Of a DNA stretch of 64,000 nucleotides, positions 25,019 through 31,918 are shown piece after piece. Within the stretch, counting starts at the first letter, position 1. Each line of letters starts with the position of its first letter. The notes beneath the pieces were generated by a model. That model searched no databases and was not told the origin of the DNA. It saw only the letters and a program-made list of their open reading frames with translations. Source of the DNA: Bacillota bacterium (GTDB lineage: Bacteria > Bacillota > Clostridia > Acetivibrionales > JANLFN01); NCBI GenBank assembly GCA_023397675.1, contig JAEWTV010000112.1:100573-164572 (forward strand), read 5' to 3'. The translations under genes and the position numbers were made by a program.

Positions 25019-25402
25019 TTAAGTTTTTGTTTTATTAATTAAGTTATTCCTTGATGTCCTTAAAATTGAATTTAATATCTTTATTATTTCAGTAACTTCA
25101 CATAATAATGTATTTGCTACATCTTTGCTTAAGTATTCTGTTGCTGTTAATAATTCTATCCAATACTCTGTTTCACATGCTTCCTGTAAGGCTATAGACA
25201 ACTTGGCAATAAAGTCTTTTTTACTTTGTCCTTCAAGACCTTCTCTAATGTTTGCCCCAATACTTGTTCCTGATCTTAGTAATTGTTTTGACAAAACATA
25301 CTCTTTATTCTTCTCAACCAAATCTTTATATAGCTCTACAATTTTAACTGCGAATTTAAATGCCTTATCATAAATTAAACTATCTTTCAATCTTTTCCCC
25401 AC
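25019..25402 (-). CDS. Four-helix-bundle protein (23S rRNA intervening-sequence type)
   Basis: A protein of about 123-127 residues, all helical, matching the S23/IVP family: YDKAFKFAVKIVELYK, LSKQLLRSGTSIGANIREGL, KDFIAKLSIALQEACETEYW and LCEVTEIIKILNSILR. These proteins were first noted inside intervening sequences of 23S rRNA genes and form pentameric bundles related to Avd of diversity-generating retroelements; their role is unsettled. A GTG (25402) or, better, a TTG (25390, with GTGGGG 6 nt upstream) is the start. The gene sits between smpB and ssrA and is bracketed by inverted copies of a short repeat, as if it arrived as a unit. Confidence 0.85.
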   Translation of the reverse strand: MGKRLKDSLIYDKAFKFAVKIVELYKDLVEKNKEYVLSKQLLRSGTSIGANIREGLEGQSKKDFIAKLSIALQEACETEYWIELLTATEYLSKDVANTLLCEVTEIIKILNSILRTSRNNLINKTKT

Positions 25403-25415
25403 TTACATACTAAAT

Positions 25416-25448
25416 AACTGTAAATTGTACATTGTAAACTGTACACTA
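25416..25448. repeat. Short palindromic repeat (TGTACA family), right flank of the four-helix-bundle gene
   Basis: TTGTACATTGTAAACTGTAC (25425-25444), inverted relative to the left copy at 24972-25003. It begins exactly at the smpB stop codon. Confidence 0.8.
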
Positions 25449-25910
25449 TCTAAGGCTTTCTTTCATCCTTCGATCAATTTCCCTCTTCGCATCGCGTTCT
25501 GCGATGTCATCACGTTTGTCGTAGAGCTTTTTACCCTTGGCAATTCCAAGCTGCAGTTTTACCTTTCCTCGCGTAAAATACAGCTGCAGAGGAACAATTG
25601 TGAGACCTTTTTGCTGTGTGTAACCGATAAGCTTGTTTATCTCGTATTTATGAAGCAGCAGCTTGCGGTCCCTCATGGGATCCTTGTTAAATATATTGCC
25701 CTGCTCATAAGGACTTATGTGCATACCACTTAAGATTACTTCACCTTGCTCTATCATCGCATAGCTGTCTTTCAGATTTACCTTGCCCTGTCTTATAGAC
25801 TTGACCTCAGTTCCTGAAAGTACTATTCCTGCTTCAAGAGTATCTTCAATAAAGTAATCATGCCTAGCTTTTTTGTTTTGAGCAACAATTTTAATTCCTT
25901 CGCCTGACAT
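25446..25910 (-). CDS. smpB: SsrA-binding protein SmpB
   Basis: A 154-residue RNA-binding protein that escorts tmRNA to stalled ribosomes. Conserved segments: VAQNKKARHDYFIEDTLEAG, SGTEVKSIRQGKVNLKDSYA, HISPYEQGN, DPMRDRKLLLHKYEI and the basic tail GIAKGKKLYDKRDDIAERDAK. GAAGG precedes the ATG. The gene lies upstream of ssrA on the same strand, but the two are separated by about 490 bp containing the four-helix-bundle gene and its flanking repeats; in many Firmicutes smpB and ssrA are close neighbours. The stop codon directly touches the right-hand repeat. Confidence 0.97.
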   Translation of the reverse strand: MSGEGIKIVAQNKKARHDYFIEDTLEAGIVLSGTEVKSIRQGKVNLKDSYAMIEQGEVILSGMHISPYEQGNIFNKDPMRDRKLLLHKYEINKLIGYTQQKGLTIVPLQLYFTRGKVKLQLGIAKGKKLYDKRDDIAERDAKREIDRRMKESLR

Positions 25911-25934
25911 TCCGCTACCTTCGTCCTTTTACCG

Positions 25935-25965
25935 GGATAAAAATAACCCTTCTTTGTGAAAGGGT
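25935..25965 (-). promoter_or_regulatory. Terminator-like hairpin in the smpB leader
   Basis: Minus-strand ACCCTTTCACAAAGAAGGGT followed by TATTTTTATC, about 25 nt before the smpB start codon. No minus-strand gene lies directly upstream, so it is either a terminator for transcripts from further upstream or an attenuator of smpB. Confidence 0.45.
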
Positions 25966-26208
25966 ATAGTTTAATACATTTGTTCGGTTACTATAATAGT
26001 ATACCATATTAAAATACGGTGTCAAGCTTGAACAAGCCTTAAACGGTAGTGCATGCGCCTTATCAAAGCATTGGAAATAGTACTTAAGTCCCATAATATC
26101 CCATGCCTATTTTCATACCTTAACAAGTCCTAAAAGTCCATTGTTTAGGGCAATAATGTAGGAGTAAAATATAAGTACGGGTAAAAGTCTTTTGAGGAGG
26201 CCATTCAT

Positions 26209-26457
26209 ATGGATATATGCAACGGGCTTTGCGGTAATTGTTTAAAAAACTGTAACGAGCACTTAAGACACCAGTTAGCAATGGACGGAAAGCTTACTTA
26301 TATATATCTTAAAAACGGTAATAAGATTGCACATAGCTGTATGCTTCATTCCCAGAGAATCAAAGTATCCAACAATAATGTAATTAGCATAATGTCCACT
26401 ATTAAAGCAGCTTCAAAAAATAACTCCGGCTTGGTATTATCCTTTCCAGAGTTTTAA
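26209..26457 (+). CDS. Small Cys-rich hypothetical protein, 82 aa
   Basis: I do not recognise this protein. A strong GAGGAGG lies 8 nt before the ATG. The first 16 residues carry four Cys (CNGLCGNCLKNC), which could bind zinc or an Fe-S centre. The middle (KLTYIYLKNGNKIAHSCMLH) is beta-like, with a fifth Cys and several His; the end is helical with no further motifs. It lies between smpB and the converging PHP phosphatase gene and is probably monocistronic. The two stop codons are only about 6 bp apart and no terminator is seen between them. Confidence 0.65.
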   Translation: MDICNGLCGNCLKNCNEHLRHQLAMDGKLTYIYLKNGNKIAHSCMLHSQRIKVSNNNVISIMSTIKAASKNNSGLVLSFPEF

Positions 26458-26463
26458 AGCTTA

Positions 26464-27303
26464 TTATTTAAGATTTTTTAAACTTTCGAGTACCTCATAA
26501 GGTACATGCAAGTTCCCTCTTCCCTTGCCTATCTCAATATCAGGCTTGAAGCTTCCGTGAAAATCACTTCCTCCGGTAGGAACCAGTTCATGCTTTATCG
26601 CAAGCCTTAAAAGGTTTCCAGTATCCTCATAGCTGTTTTCTGTATAATATGCTTCAATCCCCTTTAAGCCTGTTTTCTTTAGGTCACAAAACAACTCGTC
26701 CAAACGTGCATAATTCATTCCAAGGTATATCGGATGTGCTAAAACAGGTATTCCACCAGCCTCAAGTATTTCACCTATTCCTTCTGTCGGATTCAGTTTG
26801 TCCTTTGGAAAATATGCAGGTTTCCCGCTTGCCAGATATTTATCAAATGCCTCACTATTATCCTTTACATAACCTTTATCAACCAAAGCTTTTGCTATGT
26901 GAGGTCTTCCTATTACACTCCCTCCGGCATTCCGCCTTACATCCTCCAGCGTAATATTAAAGCCAAGCTCATTGAGCTTCGCAACAATTCTGGGATTTCT
27001 CTCCTCCCTGCTTTTAATAAGCCGATCCAGAACCTTGCCGATTTTTTTATATGAGTTATTAAAGAAATATCCAAGCATATGCATTTCAGGCTTGAATTCC
27101 AAGCCAATTTCTATACCGGGAATTACTTCTATTCCAATGGTTTTGCCCATTTCAACGGCTTCCTCAATACCTGAAACTGTATCATGGTCGGTAAGCGCTA
27201 CTGCACTGAGCCCGTTTTTCCATGCATACCTAACAAGCTCACCCGGGCTAAAGCTTCCGTCAGATGCTGTAGAATGTGTATGTAAATCAATGGTTCTGCT
27301 CAT
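26464..27303 (-). CDS. PHP-domain phosphoesterase (RNase AM/YciV-like)
   Basis: A 279-residue polymerase-and-histidinol-phosphatase-type enzyme. Metal-binding residues are visible in IDLHTHSTASDGSFSP, ALTDHDTVSGIEEA, IPGIEIG, RPHIAKALVDKGY, VLAHPIYLG and GGSDFHGSFKPD. This pattern is that of proteins removing phosphates from 3',5'-bisphosphonucleotides or trimming RNA 5' ends. The start is the ATG at 27303 with GAGG 7 nt upstream; an earlier ATG overlaps that site. It appears monocistronic. A second, more distant PHP protein lies at 52625-53533. Confidence 0.88.
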   Translation of the reverse strand: MSRTIDLHTHSTASDGSFSPGELVRYAWKNGLSAVALTDHDTVSGIEEAVEMGKTIGIEVIPGIEIGLEFKPEMHMLGYFFNNSYKKIGKVLDRLIKSREERNPRIVAKLNELGFNITLEDVRRNAGGSVIGRPHIAKALVDKGYVKDNSEAFDKYLASGKPAYFPKDKLNPTEGIGEILEAGGIPVLAHPIYLGMNYARLDELFCDLKKTGLKGIEAYYTENSYEDTGNLLRLAIKHELVPTGGSDFHGSFKPDIEIGKGRGNLHVPYEVLESLKNLK

Positions 27304-27532
27304 GTTATACCTCATTATTAATTCATTCTTACATCCATTATACCCTATTAGAAATATATTGTAACAACTTTAACCTACTACTAAATATATTATGCTCATC
27401 CTTAAAAGTTCGATAACCAGCATACATAAAATGAGCCGTCATATTTCCCATAATATACCATGTAACAGTCTTTAATGCTAAAATAGACTTAACGTCTGTA
27501 ACATTTTAAGAAATAGTTTTGGGGGAACATTA

Positions 27533-27844
27533 ATGAAACAAAAGAAAAGCTGCAGCAATTGCATACACTCATCCTCAATACGTGTAAACAGTGATCTTTT
27601 ATGTAGGGACAAAGGTGCAGTATCGCCTGATTATGTGTGCCGGAAGCACCACTTTGCACCCAGTTCAAAGCTTTGTGAACCAGAGTCCAGAAACAAATGC
27701 ATCCAATGTGAAAATTTCGTAACCACATCTCAATCAAATCCAACCATCGGATTATGCCGACTGTTTTCAGTCAGAACCTTTGACGGTACACAGAAAAATG
27801 CATGTTCAAAGTTTTCACGCCGTTCTGCACAGGAAGTTTCCTGA
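27533..27844 (+). CDS. Cys-rich small protein, putative zinc-ribbon
   Basis: A 103-residue hydrophilic protein with nine Cys: CSNC near the N-terminus, then LLCRDKG, YVCRKHHF, KLCEPE, KCIQCENF, IGLCRLF and NACSKFS. The spacing suggests two zinc-binding knuckles. GGGGGAA precedes the ATG. Proteins of this type recur in clostridia but have no assigned role; they may be metal-binding adaptors. No signal peptide, so it is probably cytosolic. No clear operon partner; the lytic transglycosylase gene starts 133 bp downstream on the same strand. Confidence 0.7.
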   Translation: MKQKKSCSNCIHSSSIRVNSDLLCRDKGAVSPDYVCRKHHFAPSSKLCEPESRNKCIQCENFVTTSQSNPTIGLCRLFSVRTFDGTQKNACSKFSRRSAQEVS

Positions 27845-27977
27845 CAATTAACAAAATCTGCTCATTAACTTACTAAGCTCTTTAACCGAATAATTAAATA
27901 GGGCTTGTTTTTAGTTTTACACCAAAGTCAGAATTTGTTATAATTTCTGCGTAGGTATTATTTACTGGGGTGAAAAA

Positions 27978-28616
27978 ATGGGTATAGATATTAACAGCTT
28001 ATTTTTGCAAAAGCTTAGAGAGATTGAGTCCAGAGTTCCAATCAAATTTAATATAAAAAGTCAGGATACAACTACTGAAACAACAAGTTTTGATTCATAT
28101 CTTGACAATGCTATGAACAGCAGCGCGATAGATAAGCAAGGTCTGGACAGGACAAGCGATTATGTGCGTGCAAAAACCGCTCTTTCAAAAAACACGTCAT
28201 CTATACCGTCAAACAAGTCAGCTCTTATGAGCCTTATTAACTCCAATGTACTTACAGCATCCCAGAAGTATGGGGTAGATGCGAATCTTATCAAAGCAGT
28301 AATTCAACAGGAATCAGGCTTTAACCCTTATTCATTATCAAGCACCGGTGCACAGGGTTTGATGCAGCTCATGCCGGGAACAGCGGATGGACTGGGTGTT
28401 ACAAATGCCTGGGATATTGCTCAGAATATTGACGGCGGCACCCAATACTTAAGAGATCAGCTCAACGCCTTCAAAGGTAACATATCACTTGCACTTGCTG
28501 CTTATAATGCAGGTCCGGGAAGTGTACAAAAATATAACGGAATCCCTCCGTATGCAGAAACACAGGACTATGTAAAGAAAGTTATGCAATATTACAGGTC
28601 TTTCTCGGGAACTTGA
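27978..28616 (+). CDS. Lytic transglycosylase (SLT domain)
   Basis: A 212-residue protein. Residues 95-205 form a complete SLT/goose-lysozyme-like domain: the catalytic Glu in AVIQQESGFNPYSLS, then GAQGLMQLMPGTADGLGV, and AYNAGPGSVQKYNGIPPYA with TQDYVKKVMQYY. It cleaves the glycan strands of peptidoglycan to 1,6-anhydroMurNAc. The N-terminal 90 residues are low-complexity (Ser/Thr/Asp) and contain no recognisable signal peptide or lipobox, so export is by an unknown route or acts at sporulation or phage-like release. GGGGTG precedes the ATG. Confidence 0.9.
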   Translation: MGIDINSLFLQKLREIESRVPIKFNIKSQDTTTETTSFDSYLDNAMNSSAIDKQGLDRTSDYVRAKTALSKNTSSIPSNKSALMSLINSNVLTASQKYGVDANLIKAVIQQESGFNPYSLSSTGAQGLMQLMPGTADGLGVTNAWDIAQNIDGGTQYLRDQLNAFKGNISLALAAYNAGPGSVQKYNGIPPYAETQDYVKKVMQYYRSFSGT

Positions 28617-28701
28617 TAATAAATGCTGCATTTATCTACCAATATTATTTATTATGGAGAAAACACAGTTATTTTCTTTTAGGACTAGCATTTTTTTAGG
28701 T

Positions 28702-28784
28702 TAATCCACAATATCCACACTTTTATCCACAGTTTCAAATGTTACAAAATACTACGTTTCCGCAAAATTTCCACATTATTCACA
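28702..28784 (+). promoter_or_regulatory. DnaA-box-like cluster
   Basis: TAATCCACA (28702-28710), ATATCCACA (28711-28719), TTATCCACA (28723-28731, perfect) and TTATTCACA (28776-28784, consensus TTATNCACA) lie on one strand within 85 bp of a gene-free 385-bp gap. Two further perfect boxes lie in the tsaD terminator at 28976-29000. The rest of the gap shows nothing else. Confidence 0.5.
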
Positions 28785-28967
28785 TACATTTCTTCAACAT
28801 AATATGACAAGTAAGGTATGTATAATTATATAGGTCTACAGTCCCAAGCGATTCTGGTATCTGGTTTTTCTGTTAACATAATGATACATTCGACACTCTT
28901 TCCCACAGAATTCCATTTCTCTTAAAAATCAATAAATGGCTATTACTGTAAATAGATTTAAACCAAT

Positions 28968-29001
28968 AAAAAAATTGTGGATAAATATTAATTATCCACA
29001 A
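28968..29001 (-). terminator. Rho-independent terminator of tsaD
   Basis: Minus-strand perfect stem TTGTGGATAA / TTATCCACAA, 7-nt loop, then TTTTTTT. It starts directly after the tsaD stop codon. Its arms happen to contain two DnaA-box sequences. Confidence 0.9.
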
Positions 29002-30030
29002 CTATCTTTCACCAATTTTCAAACCAGGGACAGCATTTAAATGCATGTCCGACATTTTTCCTTTAATGAATTCATAATAAGCGGCACTTGCAACCATTGC
29101 AGCATTATCCGTGCACAGAATAATATCGGGATAGTATACCTTGATTTCATTTTTTGACGCTGTATTTGTCATACACTCCCTTAATGCCGAGTTTGCTGCC
29201 ACTCCGCCTGCAATAACTATTTTATCAGTATTCTTTAGTTTAGCAGCTTTGATAGTATTTTCAACCAATATGTCTACAACTGCCTGCTGAAAACTTGCTG
29301 AAACATCCTCGAGCTTATAGTTCTCGCCTTTTTGCTGCATATTATGAAGGTAATTGAGGACTGCTGTCTTAAGACCACTGAAACTGAAATCAAGACTTTT
29401 ATCGTCAAAATGAACCCTCGGGAAGTTAATCGCTTTGTTATTGCCTTTTTTTGCCGCTTTATCAATCAATGGCCCGCCGGGATAACCAAGACCAATTGCC
29501 CTTGCCACCTTGTCAAACGCCTCTCCGGCTGCATCATCCCTTGTTTGTCCCATTATTTCAAAGCTGTCATAATCATCTATATAAACAATATGACTATGCC
29601 CTCCTGAAACAACAAGACAGATAAACGGTGGTTTAAGGTCTTTGTGTGCAATATAATTTGCGGCAATGTGTCCTTCTATATGGTGTATTCCTACTAGAGG
29701 CTTATTCTGTGCAAAAGCCAGTCCCTTTGCAGCTGTCAGCCCAACAAGCAAAGCGCCCACAAGTCCCGGGCCATATGTAACGCCTATTACATCAATATCG
29801 CATAGGTTCTTGCCGGCTTCCTTCAAGGCCTGATTTATGACAGGCATTACAAGTTCAACGTGCTTTCTTGAAGCTATTTCAGGAACTACCCCACCATATT
29901 TCTTATGAAGGTCTATCTGTGACGATATCACATTTGACAGCATTTCTCTGCCGTTAACTACAACGGCTGCAGATGTTTCATCACAGCTTGTTTCTATTCC
30001 TAGCACTACCAGGTCTTTTATATTTTCCAA
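29002..30030 (-). CDS. tsaD: tRNA N6-adenosine threonylcarbamoyltransferase TsaD
   Basis: A 342-residue enzyme that transfers the threonylcarbamoyl group to A37 of ANN-decoding tRNAs. Family motifs: LGIETSCDETSAAVV, GGVVPEIASRKH, HIEGHIAANY (metal His pair), VVSGGHSHIVYI, GEAFDKVARAIGLGYPGGP and CTDNAAMVASAAY. The best start is the TTG at 30030, with GGAG 8 nt upstream. The frame stays open for 29 more codons, but that stretch is a simple AATTGAG repeat. Partners TsaB and TsaE are encoded at 46-47.5 kb; no TsaC gene is seen in the window. Confidence 0.95.
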   Translation of the reverse strand: MENIKDLVVLGIETSCDETSAAVVVNGREMLSNVISSQIDLHKKYGGVVPEIASRKHVELVMPVINQALKEAGKNLCDIDVIGVTYGPGLVGALLVGLTAAKGLAFAQNKPLVGIHHIEGHIAANYIAHKDLKPPFICLVVSGGHSHIVYIDDYDSFEIMGQTRDDAAGEAFDKVARAIGLGYPGGPLIDKAAKKGNNKAINFPRVHFDDKSLDFSFSGLKTAVLNYLHNMQQKGENYKLEDVSASFQQAVVDILVENTIKAAKLKNTDKIVIAGGVAANSALRECMTNTASKNEIKVYYPDIILCTDNAAMVASAAYYEFIKGKMSDMHLNAVPGLKIGER

Positions 30031-30050
30031 CTTATTCACTCCAAAAAAGT

Positions 30051-30076
30051 AATTGAGAATTGAGAATGGAGAATTA
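30051..30076. repeat. Tandem AATTGAG-type simple repeat upstream of tsaD
   Basis: AATTGAGAATTGAGAATGGA followed by GAATTA; the same family as the AATTCTCAATT runs at 57750-57970. It extends the tsaD reading frame artificially. Confidence 0.8.
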
Positions 30077-30190
30077 TAAAAAAGACTTCTGTATAATTCA
30101 TATTTCTCTATTGTCAACTCACTTTATATTATAACCTAAAATAATAGAAATTCTATGGAAAATGGATAAGATACCCTTAAAAAAAGGCAA

Positions 30191-30218
30191 TAAAAAACAT
30201 GGAGTAAAAACTCCATGT
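30191..30218 (-). terminator. Rho-independent terminator after uppP
   Basis: Minus-strand stem ACATGGAG / CTCCATGT followed by TTTTTA. It lies about 100 nt beyond the uppP stop codon. Confidence 0.85.
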
Positions 30219-30315
30219 CTCCAAAAGGAGAAATGCTAATGTTCATGTTTATATTAACATAAGGGTTGTTTAATTTGTATAGTATATTAGGCTGGAAATT
30301 TATAGTACTTAAGTC

Positions 30316-31119
30316 CTATTTTATCCATCCAAAAACAAATGTAGCTATAAGGAATGCTCCAAGGATAAATCTATAACCGACAAATATACCGAATCCTTTT
30401 TTCTTTATATATCCCAAAAGGAATTTAATACTTAATGCTCCAACGATAGCCGAGGTAATTACGGCCACCGCAAAAGGCAGAGCTCCGATATTGCTTTTTG
30501 TTATTTCTCCCATATCCTTTAGCTTATATACAGCACTTCCAAATATAAACGGTGTGGATAAAAGAAATGTAAACCTTGCAGCTGCATCCCTTGTAAGTCC
30601 GAGTACTCTTCCTGCAGCTATTGTAATTCCTGATCTTGAAACACCAGGTATAATTGCAATGGCTTGCGATATACCTATTACTATACTTTTGACAAAGCCT
30701 ATTTTTTCAAGACTTGTAACCGACTTGCCGAACTTATCTGCAGCATATAAAATTATGCCCATTACAATAAGTGCAACACCTATAGCCCACGTTGCTCTGA
30801 ATGTTGTTGCAGCCTTATCTTCCAATAAGACACCGGCTATACCACCAGGTATACATGCTATGGCAAGGAACCAGAAAAGCTTTCCGCTGGCTGACTTTAC
30901 ATTGGTAAAACCATCTTTAATAAGTCTGACCCAATCTCTCCAGAAAAACATAATGACTGCAAAAAGTGTTCCAAGGTGTAATGCAATATCAAAAGCAAGT
31001 CCCGGGTCTTCCCACCCAAAAATCTTTGGAACGATTATTAAATGTGCAGTGCTTGAAATAGGCAAAAACTCTCCAAGTCCCTGTACTATTCCGTAAATTA
31101 TTGCTTGCAGTATACTCAT
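30316..31119 (-). CDS. uppP: Undecaprenyl-diphosphatase UppP (BacA)
   Basis: A 267-residue membrane protein with about eight hydrophobic helices that dephosphorylates undecaprenyl pyrophosphate, recycling the lipid carrier for peptidoglycan, and giving bacitracin tolerance. The two signature motifs are present: GLGEFLPISSTAHLIIVP near the N-terminus and IIPGVSRSGITIAAG in the centre, with FTFLLSTPFIFGSAVY after it. GGAGG lies 6 nt before the ATG. Single-gene unit with its own terminator; tsaD lies beyond it on the same strand. Confidence 0.96.
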   Translation of the reverse strand: MSILQAIIYGIVQGLGEFLPISSTAHLIIVPKIFGWEDPGLAFDIALHLGTLFAVIMFFWRDWVRLIKDGFTNVKSASGKLFWFLAIACIPGGIAGVLLEDKAATTFRATWAIGVALIVMGIILYAADKFGKSVTSLEKIGFVKSIVIGISQAIAIIPGVSRSGITIAAGRVLGLTRDAAARFTFLLSTPFIFGSAVYKLKDMGEITKSNIGALPFAVAVITSAIVGALSIKFLLGYIKKKGFGIFVGYRFILGAFLIATFVFGWIK

Positions 31120-31216
31120 GATTGACCTCCAAATGCGGGAAAACTCCCTTGTTTAAATAACATTACAAATATACTCTATTTAAAACTCCTTGTAAATACA
31201 TAAGCCTTATTTCCGC

Positions 31217-31867
31217 CTATGCTCCTTTTTTCATTTGATACCGGGGTATATACTGCCCCTTGGCATTTTTCACAAAAGGCTGTTTTTCATCAGGCAGTGC
31301 CCAGAATCCGGCTTTATTTTTAATTGCTTGGTCCTGAATACTATAAAAATATTCAGAAAACTTAGAATTAGGGGAAACAATTTCAACCCTTGCATACCCG
31401 TTTCTTACAAGCATAGCATTGTATAAGGAATTATCCTTAAGAATTATATAGGCAAGAAGCCTTCCATACCTGTCATGGATGCCTTTTTCAAATACAAGCT
31501 TCACTGGCTGGTTTAGAAGCATTTTTTTAGTCAGCTCCGAAGCTTCCTTTCCGTATACCTGTACTGCGACATCTTTTTTAACACTTTCAGGTGTATCAAC
31601 ATCTAGTAAACGGACCTTATAGTCCTTTCCTTTATAGGCAATTTCAACAGTATCGCCATCGGTAACCTTAGTAATTGATGTATTAATATAGCTAAAGGGT
31701 GTAATCCCTTCCTTTGAGACATCCAAAATGTCGGAGGGGACCTCCTGTATACTTACAATTTGTTGCGGTGGTTTTATATTATTATTTTCTCTTACATTGC
31801 CTATATTAAGGAAATAACCGCCAACAGCAACAGTTAAGGCTGCAATCCCCGCCACAAGCTTTTTCAT
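31217..31867 (-). CDS. Secreted thermonuclease (SNase-like)
   Basis: A 216-residue protein beginning MKKLVAGIAALTVAVGGYFL, a signal or anchor sequence. Residues 60-185 form a staphylococcal-nuclease domain: VTDGDTVEIAYKGKDYKVRL with LDVDTPES (catalytic Asp and Arg), then YGKEASELTKKML, DRYGRLLAYI and NGYARVEI. It degrades DNA and RNA outside the cell, with calcium. The start is the ATG at 31867, 5 nt after GGGGG; an ATG 12 nt upstream overlaps this site. It sits 50 nt beyond lonB on the same strand. Confidence 0.93.
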   Translation of the reverse strand: MKKLVAGIAALTVAVGGYFLNIGNVRENNNIKPPQQIVSIQEVPSDILDVSKEGITPFSYINTSITKVTDGDTVEIAYKGKDYKVRLLDVDTPESVKKDVAVQVYGKEASELTKKMLLNQPVKLVFEKGIHDRYGRLLAYIILKDNSLYNAMLVRNGYARVEIVSPNSKFSEYFYSIQDQAIKNKAGFWALPDEKQPFVKNAKGQYIPRYQMKKGA

Positions 31868-31918
31868 GTAGACCCCCAAAAATAAATTTCAATTATTATT
31901 ATGCATGGGAGTAAGGCC

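Noticed and set aside
28975..29001. Perfect palindrome of two DnaA boxes as a replication origin
   Set aside because: It is followed by seven T on the minus strand directly after the tsaD stop, which makes it a rho-independent terminator; no dnaA or dnaN gene is nearby.
30491..31096. 201-codon open frame on the plus strand opposite uppP
   Set aside because: Antisense to a conserved membrane protein; its composition reflects the hydrophobic codons of uppP read backwards.
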